Shown here: piece by piece, positions 17,622 to 25,540 of the stretch
Layout: each line of letters opens with the position of its first letter
Position numbering within the stretch: position 1 is the first letter of the stretch
DNA from: Lentisphaerota bacterium
GTDB taxonomy: Bacteria > Verrucomicrobiota > Lentisphaeria > Victivallales > Victivallaceae
Direction of reading: 5' to 3'
Length of the DNA stretch: 53,877 bases
Assembly (NCBI GenBank): GCA_015061625.1
Contig: SUWG01000016.1
Coordinates: forward strand, 1-53,877
Made by a program: the position numbers and the translations under genes
The notes under the pieces: model-generated
What the model was told of the DNA's origin: nothing
Seen by the model: only the letters and a program-made list of their open reading frames with translations
Databases searched by the model: none

Positions 17622-18005
17622 ATGCTGGAATTGGATTTTCAGAAAAGCGGCGGTCTGATCCCTGCCATCGCGCAGGACCATCAGAGCGGTGAAGTTTTGA
17701 TGCTCGCATATATTTCCCCCGAATCGTGGGCGGAAACGCTCAAATCGGGGTATGCCACATATTTTTCCCGCAGCCGGAATAAGTTGTGGAAAAAGGGCGA
17801 ATCCAGCGGACATTTGCAGAAGATCCATGCGATTCTGGTCGATTGCGATCTGGATACGGTGATATTCAAAGTGGAACAGGCCGGGCCGGGGGCCTGTCAC
17901 ACCGGGCACCGCAGTTGTTTTTACCGGGAAGTCGATGGAGAAACTTTGCGGGAAGTGGAAAAACCGGTTTTTGATGCAGAAAAGGTTTATCAGGTGAAAA
18001 AATGA
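17622..18005 (+). CDS. hisI: Phosphoribosyl-AMP cyclohydrolase
   Basis: A 127-residue single-domain enzyme for the third step of histidine synthesis, opening the adenine ring of PR-AMP. The diagnostic metal-binding motifs are DCDLDTV and CHTGHRSC. There is no fused HisE (PR-ATP pyrophosphatase) domain. No other his gene is nearby, so the pathway is dispersed here. It is 21 bp after rpe, and its stop overlaps the next start (ATGA). Confidence 0.94.
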   Translation: MLELDFQKSGGLIPAIAQDHQSGEVLMLAYISPESWAETLKSGYATYFSRSRNKLWKKGESSGHLQKIHAILVDCDLDTVIFKVEQAGPGACHTGHRSCFYREVDGETLREVEKPVFDAEKVYQVKK

Positions 18006-20080
18006 ATCCGGTCGCCAATATTTTGCGCAGTGAATGTCCGGAGTTGAAAATATTCAACGACGTTTCATTCAGGGAATTGACCTCGCTGGGCGTGGGCAAC
18101 GGTCTGCTGCCGCTGCTTGTCGAGCCGGAAAGTGAGGAACAGTTGGTCGATGTGCTGAAAATATTGCACAAAAAAGAGATCAGAACTTTCCTTTTCGGTG
18201 CCGGAACCAATCTGGTCGGTTGTGATGAACCGGGAGATTTGGTCGGGTTGCGCCTTTCCGGAAAACATTTTTCCAGAGTGGCGATCGATGGTTTGAATGT
18301 CCGGGTCGGTGCTTATGCCCGTCTGCCGCTGCTGGCTTCACTCTGCGGTAAAGCCGGTCTGGGCGGTCTGGCTCCGTTGTCGGGCATCCCCGGTTCGATC
18401 GGCGGAGCGTTGCGGATGAATGCCGGAGCCAACGGCGTGGAGATCGGCCGGTTTGTAAGTGAGATCAGAGGTTTTTATCCTGACGGCAGGAAATATCAGG
18501 CCGGAAAAGATGATATCCAATGGTTCTACCGGGGCAATACGATCCCCAAAGAGGTGATAATCACTGAAGCGGTGCTGACTCTGACTGAAAGCAATGTGGT
18601 GCTGGAAGAAGAGGAGATCTGTCTGGAAACTGAAAGACGGCGCAAACGGGAACCGGCCGGCAGAACTGCCGGATGTGCGTTCCGCAATGTTTCCGATCTT
18701 GATCCGGCGGGCAAATTGATCGATATGTGCGGTTTGCGCGGTTTGCGGGTCGGGGATCTGATCGTCAGTGAGAAACACGCCAACTATATTATGAATCTGG
18801 GCAGTGCTTCCGAAAAAGATTATCTGGATTTAGTGCGTATTTTACGCCGGGCAGTAGCCGGAAAACATGGCTTTTATCTGATCCCGGAGATCATTCCGGT
18901 AAATGAAGATCTGGCCCGGCTGATCAGCGAAGATACTCCGGCACCGAAGGTCAATCTGTTGTGCGGCGGGGTGAGCAGTGAGCGGGAAGTTTCACTGAAA
19001 AGCGGCAGTGCGGTGGCCAAGGCGTTGCGCAATGCCGGATTCAAAGTGGAAAACAGTGACATCCGCAGTTGTGAACTTACTCCGGAAATGCAGGCGTGTG
19101 ACGTGGTATATCCGGTGTTGCACGGCGGATTCGGCGAAGACGGCACCTTACAGCGGATGCTGGAAGATGCCCGGATCCGTTTTGTCGGTTCCGGTTCGGC
19201 GGCGAGCCGTCTGGTGATGGATAAGATCGCCACTAAAAAACTGCTTGACCGCATCGCGCTGCCGACTGCACCGTGGGCGGTAGTCACCCGGCAGAACCGG
19301 AAATTTCCGGAAAATCTGAAGTTCCCGGTGATGATCAAAGCCCCGTTTGAGGGATCGACCGTGGGTATCGTCAAAGTCGATGCCATGGAAAATTGGGAAA
19401 GCGCATTGGATGAGGAATTCAAATATTCCGATGAATTGCTGGTCGAGGAGTTCGTCAAGGGCGTGGAGATCACGGTGCCGGTGATCAATGCCGGAGTATT
19501 GGAAGCCATCGAGATAGTCAGTCCCACGGGGTTTTACGACTGGGATGCCAAATATGTTTACAACAATGGTGAAACGCAATATATCATCCCGCCGAAGTCA
19601 TTGCCGGAAAATGTGATCCGTCTGGCCAAGGAGTATGCGTTGAAATTTTATCATGCCTCCGGATGCCGGGATATCCTGCGGGTGGATTTCATCATCGACA
19701 GCGACGGAGTGCCGCGGATACTTGAGGGCAACAACCTGCCCGGCAATACCGATCACAGTCTGGTTCCCAAAGCGGCGCGCCATGCGGGAGTTTCCATGGA
19801 AAGGATGTGCGCACTGATGGTCTATTGTGCCATGAAACGCTCCGGTGACGTGCCGGTGGTCGTGGCGGATAAAATACCGGATAAAAAAGCGGGAGTTTTT
19901 GACCGTTTCATCAGCACGCTCTGCAATCTGGCGGCGTTCTGTGCCGGGATCATTCTGATCTATGCCGGAGTGATGCGCAGTGAATGGGGGAGCAAGGCGA
20001 CCACCATGCTGCTGGCCGGTGGTATCCTGACGGTGATATTTGCCTTTTGCCGTCAATTTGACCGCCGCGGCAACCGGTGA
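18002..20080 (+). CDS. MurB-Ddl fusion: UDP-MurNAc dehydrogenase / D-Ala-D-Ala ligase
   Basis: A 692-residue fusion of two peptidoglycan precursor enzymes. Residues 1-300 are MurB: FAD-binding GAGTN and PGSIGGALRMNAGANG (130-144), GCAFRN with Cys225 where Ser or Cys donates the proton, SEKHANYI and the final Glu (LIPEI). Residues about 316-615 are an ATP-grasp D-alanine-D-alanine ligase: CGGVSSEREVSLKSG, HGGFGEDG, the LRVDF and GNNLPGNTDHS metal and substrate loops. A third part (about 630-692) adds two hydrophobic segments and a basic end, so the enzyme may be membrane-tethered. The fusion couples UDP-MurNAc formation with D-Ala-D-Ala supply. Translationally coupled to hisI. Confidence 0.92.
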   Translation: MNPVANILRSECPELKIFNDVSFRELTSLGVGNGLLPLLVEPESEEQLVDVLKILHKKEIRTFLFGAGTNLVGCDEPGDLVGLRLSGKHFSRVAIDGLNVRVGAYARLPLLASLCGKAGLGGLAPLSGIPGSIGGALRMNAGANGVEIGRFVSEIRGFYPDGRKYQAGKDDIQWFYRGNTIPKEVIITEAVLTLTESNVVLEEEEICLETERRRKREPAGRTAGCAFRNVSDLDPAGKLIDMCGLRGLRVGDLIVSEKHANYIMNLGSASEKDYLDLVRILRRAVAGKHGFYLIPEIIPVNEDLARLISEDTPAPKVNLLCGGVSSEREVSLKSGSAVAKALRNAGFKVENSDIRSCELTPEMQACDVVYPVLHGGFGEDGTLQRMLEDARIRFVGSGSAASRLVMDKIATKKLLDRIALPTAPWAVVTRQNRKFPENLKFPVMIKAPFEGSTVGIVKVDAMENWESALDEEFKYSDELLVEEFVKGVEITVPVINAGVLEAIEIVSPTGFYDWDAKYVYNNGETQYIIPPKSLPENVIRLAKEYALKFYHASGCRDILRVDFIIDSDGVPRILEGNNLPGNTDHSLVPKAARHAGVSMERMCALMVYCAMKRSGDVPVVVADKIPDKKAGVFDRFISTLCNLAAFCAGIILIYAGVMRSEWGSKATTMLLAGGILTVIFAFCRQFDRRGNR

Positions 20081-20089
20081 GGGGAACTT

Positions 20090-21157
20090 ATGGCGCAAAA
20101 TACCTTTTTCAGTGACATCCATAAGGAACTGGATGCCAAAATGGTTCCCTGCGGCAAATGGAATCTGCCGTTGTTTTATCCCGGCGGCAGTGTGGCTGAA
20201 CACCGCAACACCCGCAGCGGAGCATCGCTTTTTGACCGCAGTATGACGGGGTGTTTCCAGATCACCGGTAAAGATTGTGCCGGTATACTTGACCGGATCT
20301 TTTTGCGTTCTGTAAAGGATATGGCACTCGGCGAATGCCGGAAAAACGCGTTGCTGGATGAAAATGCTTCCGTGGTATTGATTTTCACCTTGTGCCGGAT
20401 GCAGGATGAGGATTTCATGCTGATCGGGGAAAGCGGTATTGCGGATAAGCAGTGGGAGTATTTGCGTAAAGCAGTGCCGGAAGCACTGACCGTGCGGGAG
20501 TTGGGAACTGCACTGGCGCAGTTGGCGTTGACCGGCAGTAAGAGTGCGGATATCCTCGGTGCCGCCGGGGTGGCGGATATTCCGGAAAAGGGGATGCGGC
20601 AGATCGTTACACTCAAGGATGATGAGGGGGATGAATTCCGCTGTATCGCCATTCACGGTGAATTTGCCGGGGAAACATCCTTTCATATTTGTTGCAATGC
20701 CCAATTTGCGTTGGAAGTTTACGGTGCGTTATACAGTGCCGGGGCACTTCCGGCGGGGATCGGAGCGTGGGAAAGTTTGCGTATTGAAAGCGGCATCCTG
20801 TCACCGCCCGGAGAGGTGGATGGCGATCATTCACCGTGGGATTGCGGTTTGGATGAGTGGGTGGATATGAGCCGGGAATTCACCGGTAAAACGGCATTGG
20901 CGGGGATGGAGAAACGTTTTCAACTTTGTCTGGTGAAACTTGACCGTCATCCGGCATCGCCCGGCACGGTGGTGGAATTGCCGGGAAATATTGCCGCCGG
21001 AGTGGTCACATCGAGTGCATTTTGTCCGGTTGCCGGTTGCGCACAGGCGATCTGCCGGATGGATGCGGATTGCGGCATAAAAGCCGGTGATAAGGCGGCC
21101 TGTGCGGTCAATGGTAAAGTCGTCGTCGGTGAAGCAGTCAGGAAACTTTACTGTTGA
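20090..21157 (+). CDS. GcvT-family folate-dependent protein (aminomethyltransferase-like)
   Basis: A 355-residue protein of the glycine-cleavage T-protein/YgfZ superfamily. The N-terminus matches the T-protein layout (KMVPCGKWNLPLFYPGG, EHRNTRSGASLFDRS), but the usual DVSHMG motif reads DRSMTG. The C-terminal half retains RIESGI, an Asp-rich loop and the TGKTAL barrel motif (FTGKTALAGMEKR). No gcvH or gcvP is in the window, so it may be a glycine-cleavage T-protein encoded apart from its partners or a folate-binding paralogue with another role. It starts 9 bp after murB-ddl, and the GAGGGG ribosome-binding site overlaps the previous stop. Confidence 0.75.
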   Translation: MAQNTFFSDIHKELDAKMVPCGKWNLPLFYPGGSVAEHRNTRSGASLFDRSMTGCFQITGKDCAGILDRIFLRSVKDMALGECRKNALLDENASVVLIFTLCRMQDEDFMLIGESGIADKQWEYLRKAVPEALTVRELGTALAQLALTGSKSADILGAAGVADIPEKGMRQIVTLKDDEGDEFRCIAIHGEFAGETSFHICCNAQFALEVYGALYSAGALPAGIGAWESLRIESGILSPPGEVDGDHSPWDCGLDEWVDMSREFTGKTALAGMEKRFQLCLVKLDRHPASPGTVVELPGNIAAGVVTSSAFCPVAGCAQAICRMDADCGIKAGDKAACAVNGKVVVGEAVRKLYC

Positions 21158-21197
21158 AAAGCGGCGGACTTTTTCAGATATATATTTGCAGAAAAGT

Positions 21198-21226
21198 TTG
21201 ACAAACAGCACTTTCGGTGCTATATT
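21198..21226 (+). promoter_or_regulatory. Sigma70-type promoter of prs
   Basis: TTGACA (21198-21203), 17-bp spacer, TATATT (21221-21226). Transcription would start near 21233, leaving a leader of about 210 nt before prs. Confidence 0.8.
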
Positions 21227-21232
21227 AAGATG

Positions 21233-21444
21233 TTTGTAGAAACAGTTTTGGGATCTTGATCTGTAACAGATGCAGATCTCGGCAAAGGGTTTTCCGTTCT
21301 GCCGAACCGCAAGTTTCCGGAATCTGGTTGTGAGAAAGAGTATTCTCAACCTCCTTACGGGTAAGGGGTTGCTATTCTTTGAAAGGCCGGTTTCGTTCCC
21401 TTGTCGGTTCAGCAGTATGCAAATAAAAATTGACAGGGTAAAAA
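21233..21444 (+). ncRNA. Structured 5' leader of prs, possible cis-regulatory RNA
   Basis: The leader has a chain of stem-loops. Hairpin 1 (21250-21280) pairs GGGATCT with AGATCTC, has a 2x2 internal loop, then ATCTG-taa-CAGAT. Hairpin 2 (21280-21304) pairs CGGCA with TGCCG. Hairpin 3 (21326-21351) pairs TGAGAA with TTCTCA and GGT with ACC around a two-base bulge. Hairpin 4 (21351-21368) pairs CTCCTTA with TAAGGGG. I do not recognise a known riboswitch class, and no T-run terminator is visible. Control of PRPP synthesis by this leader is an inference from position. Confidence 0.5.
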
Positions 21445-22404
21445 ATGAAATTGGCAGAAGCTACACACATTTGTCTGTACTCCGGTTGCGGACATCCGGA
21501 ACTCTCGCAGAACATCGCAAATTATCTCGGCGTTGGACTCGGCAAGGTTCATATCACTCATTTTCCTGACAGCGAGATATTTGTGCAGTTTGAGGAAAAT
21601 GTGCGCCGCGCGGATGCGTTCCTGATCCAGCCGACCTGTACTCCTTCCAATGAAAATCTGATGGAAATGCTCATCATGATCGATGCCGCCAAACGTGCCA
21701 GTGCGGCCCGGATCACCGCGGTTCTGCCGTATTTCGGCTACGCCCGTCAGGATCGCAAGGATAAACCCAGAGTCCCCATCACCGCCAAACTGGTCGCCAA
21801 TCTGCTCACCTGTGCCGGTGCCGACCGTATTCTGACGATGGACTTGCACGCCCAGCAGATCCAGGGATTTTTCGATATCCCGGTGGATCACCTCTACGCC
21901 CGCCCGGTGCTGGTGCCGTATATCAAAGAACTTATCGGCGACAATGGCGTGGTGGTCGCGCCGGATTCCGGCAGTACCAAAATGGCGATGGCTTACGGCG
22001 ATATGCTTTCCGCCGGATTCGCCGTGGTCTGCAAACGCCGCATCAATGCCACGACCGTGGCTTCCAGCCATCTGGTCGGTGATGTGAAAGACCGTATTTG
22101 CGTCATCACTGACGATATGACCAGCACCGCCGGCACGCTCTGCGCCGCCGCCAAGATCCTCAAGGCCAATGGTGCGGCCAAAGTTTATGCTGCTGTTTCC
22201 CACTGTCTCTTGAGCGGTATCGGCAAAGAAAAACTGCTCAATACTCCGGAAATCGAGCAGTTGATCACCACAGATGCCGTGCCGAATATCGACACGCTCA
22301 ACGGCAAGATCCGGGTGGTCAGCGTTGCGCCGCTGATCGGTGAAGCGATCCGCCGTATCCATGAAGGTAAGTCGGTTTCCCCGTTGTTCTATCTGGGACA
22401 CTGA
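21445..22404 (+). CDS. prs: Ribose-phosphate pyrophosphokinase (PRPP synthetase)
   Basis: A 319-residue enzyme making PRPP from ribose 5-phosphate and ATP, the precursor for nucleotides, histidine and tryptophan. Motifs: FPDSEIFVQ near the start, YFGYARQDRK (flexible ATP loop), MDLHAQQIQGFF, VVVAPDSGSTKMA and the PRPP-binding loop VITDDMTSTAGTL. The ribose-5-phosphate loop departs slightly from the common VDDMIDTAGT. It is the first gene after a strong promoter and long leader, with rplY and pth downstream in the common prs-rplY-pth order. Confidence 0.95.
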   Translation: MKLAEATHICLYSGCGHPELSQNIANYLGVGLGKVHITHFPDSEIFVQFEENVRRADAFLIQPTCTPSNENLMEMLIMIDAAKRASAARITAVLPYFGYARQDRKDKPRVPITAKLVANLLTCAGADRILTMDLHAQQIQGFFDIPVDHLYARPVLVPYIKELIGDNGVVVAPDSGSTKMAMAYGDMLSAGFAVVCKRRINATTVASSHLVGDVKDRICVITDDMTSTAGTLCAAAKILKANGAAKVYAAVSHCLLSGIGKEKLLNTPEIEQLITTDAVPNIDTLNGKIRVVSVAPLIGEAIRRIHEGKSVSPLFYLGH

Positions 22405-22464
22405 TTATTAAATAAGCAAAAAAAGAAATCAACAATTCTCCAAAAATAAAGCGAAAGGAAATCC

Positions 22465-23109
22465 ATGAGCAAAGCAGAGAATGTGATCGCGGCACAGCCG
22501 CGGAGCGAATTCGGAGATAATGCCTCCCGGCGTCTCCGGAAATCGGGATTCATCCCGGCTGTCATTTACAGCCGCGGTCAGGAATCCGTAGCGGTTGCGC
22601 TGAAAACCGAAGAATGGCAGGTCGCTTACGCCAAGAAAGCCAGTCTCTACACCATCACTCTTGAGGGTAAAGAGATCCCCGCCATCGTCAAGGAAGTTCA
22701 GTTCAACCATCTGAAAAACTATGTCTACCACGTCGACTTCCAGGCTGTTGACATGAGCGCGGAGATCCACGCCAACGTCAAACTGCACGCTTTCGGCGAC
22801 TGCTATGGTGCTTCCCATGGCGGCGTGCTGGAGCAGGAAGTTCACGAGCTGCCGGTTTCCTGCACTCCGGATGCTCTGCCCGACATGATCAAAGTCGATG
22901 TCACCAATTTGAAAGTCGGTGATGCTCTGACTGTGGCTGATCTGGTTCTGCCCGCCGGCGTCAAAGTCCGCGGTCTGGATGCAACTGAAATCGTCTTCCA
23001 CGTCGTTCTGCCGACCGAAGATACCGTTTCAGAAGAAGGTTCCGCTGAACCGGAAGCCATCAACGAGAAAAAAGCCGAAGCCCGCGCTGCGGAAAAGGCT
23101 AAAAAGTAA
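22465..23109 (+). CDS. rplY: 50S ribosomal protein bL25 (CTC form)
   Basis: A 214-residue bL25 of the long CTC type. The N-terminal 5S-rRNA-binding domain (about 1-95) is followed by the TL5-like beta domain (about 96-185) and a Lys/Ala/Glu-rich tail. The GCGAAAGGAAATCC ribosome-binding region supports ATG 22465. The position between prs and pth is the widely conserved arrangement. Confidence 0.95.
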   Translation: MSKAENVIAAQPRSEFGDNASRRLRKSGFIPAVIYSRGQESVAVALKTEEWQVAYAKKASLYTITLEGKEIPAIVKEVQFNHLKNYVYHVDFQAVDMSAEIHANVKLHAFGDCYGASHGGVLEQEVHELPVSCTPDALPDMIKVDVTNLKVGDALTVADLVLPAGVKVRGLDATEIVFHVVLPTEDTVSEEGSAEPEAINEKKAEARAAEKAKK

Positions 23110-23166
23110 GTTCCGTAACCGGAGTATCTTCTCCGTAATAAAGCTGATTGACAAAAGGATTTTCTT

Positions 23167-23778
23167 ATGGCAGGTGCCGGAAGCAGCATAAAATTGATCG
23201 TGGGATTGGGAAATCCCGGATCGGAATATGCCAACAGCCGGCATAATGCGGGATTCATGGTGATCGAAAAACTCCTTGCCGGTTTTCCGGAAGGGCGTTT
23301 CACCGAAAGCCACCTGGCGGAAAGCCGGGTTTTTACCGGGCGTTACCGGGGAAAACCGCTGATACTGCAAATGCCGCTGACTTATATGAATGTGAGCGGT
23401 GCCGCAGTGGCTCCTTTGAGCCGCCGGCTGGGGATCGAGCCGCAGGAGATAATCGTTATTTCCGATGATCTTGATCTTGCGCCGGGCAGACTGCGGTTGC
23501 GTCAGGGCGGTTCTGACGGCGGACACAATGGTTTGAAATCGATCATTGCCGAATTGGGAAGCAGTAATTTCAAACGGGTGCGCATCGGGATCGGCCGTCC
23601 GGAAAAGGGCAAGACCGCCGATTATGTATTGAGCGGTTTTGAAGGCGAAGAAGAAAAGAATTTTGCAATGGCGATCGACCGGGCGGCCGAGGCGGTTTTG
23701 ACCATCCTCGGAGCCGGTATGACGGCGGCGATGAATAAATTCAATGCCGCGGAGAAGACCGAAACTGAAAACAAGTAA
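23167..23778 (+). CDS. pth: Peptidyl-tRNA hydrolase
   Basis: A 203-residue enzyme that frees tRNA from peptidyl-tRNA lost by stalled ribosomes. The family signatures are GLGNPGSEY and NSRHNAGF with the catalytic His, PLTYMNVSG, and DDLDL...GSDGGHNGLKSI. It follows rplY by 57 bp with an AAAGGA ribosome-binding site. Length and motifs are ordinary. Confidence 0.96.
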   Translation: MAGAGSSIKLIVGLGNPGSEYANSRHNAGFMVIEKLLAGFPEGRFTESHLAESRVFTGRYRGKPLILQMPLTYMNVSGAAVAPLSRRLGIEPQEIIVISDDLDLAPGRLRLRQGGSDGGHNGLKSIIAELGSSNFKRVRIGIGRPEKGKTADYVLSGFEGEEEKNFAMAIDRAAEAVLTILGAGMTAAMNKFNAAEKTETENK

Positions 23779-23807
23779 AAAAAGCCATCAAAGAAAAGAG
23801 GTTTATT

Positions 23808-24134
23808 TTGAAAAAATACGAATCTGTATTCATTTTGGACATCCGCAAGACGGATGACAACGGTGCTGCTTTCTGCAATGGTTTCGCGGAGCTGATCAAA
23901 TCTCTCGGCGGCGAAATCGAGAAGACCGTTGAAATGGGCCGTAAACAATTCACCTATGAAATCGACAAACGCCGTGCAGGTCTCTATTTCGATTTCATTT
24001 TCACGCTGGATCCGGCCAAACTGGTCGCCATCCGCGAGAAATATCATCTTGACCAGCAGGTTCTCCGCAACATGACGCTGATCTATGATCGTCCGGAAGG
24101 TGCGGATAATGCCGAGCCGCTCCGGTTCGAGTAA
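23808..24134 (+). CDS. rpsF: 30S ribosomal protein bS6
   Basis: A 108-residue bS6 starting with TTG (MKKYESVFILD), preceded by AAAGAAAAGAGG. The KKYE start and the RRAGLYFDFIF and LRNMTLI elements are typical. It opens the conserved rpsF-ssb-rpsR-rplI-dnaB cluster. bS6 and bS18 bind each other on the small-subunit platform. Confidence 0.95.
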   Translation: MKKYESVFILDIRKTDDNGAAFCNGFAELIKSLGGEIEKTVEMGRKQFTYEIDKRRAGLYFDFIFTLDPAKLVAIREKYHLDQQVLRNMTLIYDRPEGADNAEPLRFE

Positions 24135-24185
24135 GTTGGCGATATCAAGTGCAGAACAATCACCTGAAACACTGGAGAAAGTATC

Positions 24186-24752
24186 ATGGCTTCGTTGAAT
24201 AAAGTTTTTCTGTTGGGCAATTTGACCCGTGATCCGGATTTGCGCGGATTCCCCAATGGTCAGAGTGTTTGCGATCTGGGGCTGGCGATCAGCCGCCGGT
24301 TTATCAGCAATGGTCAGGAGCAGGAAGAAACTTGTTTCGTCGATGTGGTCGTCTGGGGCAAAGCCGCCCAGAATTGCCGCCAGTATCTTTCCAAAGGTTC
24401 ACAGGTGATGGTCGAGGGACGGCTGCAGTTGGATACCTGGGAGGACCGCAATGGCGGCGGACGCCGCTCCAAATTGCGGGTCGTTGCCGAAAATGTCCAA
24501 TTCATGAACCGCCGCAAAGATGAAAACGGCGGCGGCAATCAGGGCGGATACGGCAGCGGCAACGGTTATTCCAATGGCGGTAACTATGGCAATAACGGCT
24601 ATCAGCAGAGCGGTTACCCCCAGAGCAACAGCGGTTATTCCGCTCCGGCGATGGGTGGTGCCCCGGCGATGCCGGCCAATCTGCCGCCGATGCCGGAACC
24701 TGATTTCGGGGGCAATTCATCCGGCGCACCGGAAGATGATATCCCGTTTTGA
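24186..24752 (+). CDS. ssb: Single-stranded DNA-binding protein
   Basis: A 188-residue SSB. An OB-fold domain (about 1-110: NKVFLLGNLTRDPDLR, FVDVVVWGKAAQ, GSQVMVEGRL) is followed by a flexible Gly/Asn/Ser/Tyr-rich linker and the acidic tail DDIPF that recruits replication and repair partners. It lies between rpsF and rpsR, as in many bacteria, and an ACTGGAGAAAG ribosome-binding site precedes the start. Confidence 0.96.
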   Translation: MASLNKVFLLGNLTRDPDLRGFPNGQSVCDLGLAISRRFISNGQEQEETCFVDVVVWGKAAQNCRQYLSKGSQVMVEGRLQLDTWEDRNGGGRRSKLRVVAENVQFMNRRKDENGGGNQGGYGSGNGYSNGGNYGNNGYQQSGYPQSNSGYSAPAMGGAPAMPANLPPMPEPDFGGNSSGAPEDDIPF

Positions 24753-24815
24753 TCGCAGTTCTGCAAAAAAGTTGAAACAATACCAAGTATAGTATAAAGA
24801 AAAGAGAGGATTCCC

Positions 24816-25052
24816 ATGCAGGGTCAGAAAAGACAAGGCGGCCGTCGTCGCGCGGCTGCGAAACCCAAGGTTTGCCGCTTCTGTGAGGCAAAAGTCCGCT
24901 ATATCGATTTCAAAGATGCTGAAACTCTGATGAAGTTCCAGACCGAAAAAGGCAAAATCATGCCGCGCCGCATTACCGGCAATTGCCTCGATCACCAGAA
25001 AATGCTTTCCATCGCCGTTAAACGTGCGCGGATGCTCTCGCTGGTCTACTGA
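24816..25052 (+). CDS. rpsR: 30S ribosomal protein bS18
   Basis: A 78-residue bS18. It has an Arg/Lys-rich N-terminus, CRFCEAK (a CxxC pair), the IDFKDAETL segment and the PRRITGNCLDHQ motif before the basic C-terminus. It is preceded by AAGAGAGG and followed after 17 bp by rplI. Confidence 0.96.
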   Translation: MQGQKRQGGRRRAAAKPKVCRFCEAKVRYIDFKDAETLMKFQTEKGKIMPRRITGNCLDHQKMLSIAVKRARMLSLVY

Positions 25053-25069
25053 TAAACGGAGGTATTTAC

Positions 25070-25522
25070 ATGGCTAACGTCAGTCTTATTCTTTTGGATG
25101 ATGTCGAACATCTCGGTCTGGCCGGTGATGAGGTGCGTGTCGCCCCCGGTTATGCCAGAAACTATCTTATCCCCAACAAACTCGCCGCCAAAGCCACTCC
25201 CGGTACTTTGCGTCTGATCGAATCCCGCAAGGCTGCTATCGCTGCCCGCCGCGCCGCCGATCTGGCCAATGCCAAAGCTCTGGCCGAGAAACTTGCGACT
25301 GTGGAAATTTCTATCGCGATGCAGGCCACTGAAGACGATCAGCTCTTCGGTTCCGTCACTCCGCGCATGGTCGCTGAAGAACTGAATGCTCAAGGCTTTG
25401 CCATCGAACACAGCCGCATTCTGATCGATCCCCCGATCAAAATGCTCGGCAGTTTTGAAGCGCAGGTCAAACTGCACAGCGAAGTTTCCGCCGCAGTCAA
25501 AATCTGGGTTGTCCGCGGTTGA
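25070..25522 (+). CDS. rplI: 50S ribosomal protein bL9
   Basis: A 150-residue bL9 with the N-terminal rRNA-binding domain (LLDDVEHLGLAGDEVRVAPGYARNYL is split by conserved Gly residues), the long connecting helix (about 41-75) and the C-terminal domain (LFGSVTPRMVAEEL). The order rpsR-rplI-dnaB is conserved. Ribosome-binding site AACGGAGG. Confidence 0.96.
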   Translation: MANVSLILLDDVEHLGLAGDEVRVAPGYARNYLIPNKLAAKATPGTLRLIESRKAAIAARRAADLANAKALAEKLATVEISIAMQATEDDQLFGSVTPRMVAEELNAQGFAIEHSRILIDPPIKMLGSFEAQVKLHSEVSAAVKIWVVRG

Positions 25523-25540
25523 TTTCCGCAGGTGATCTTC

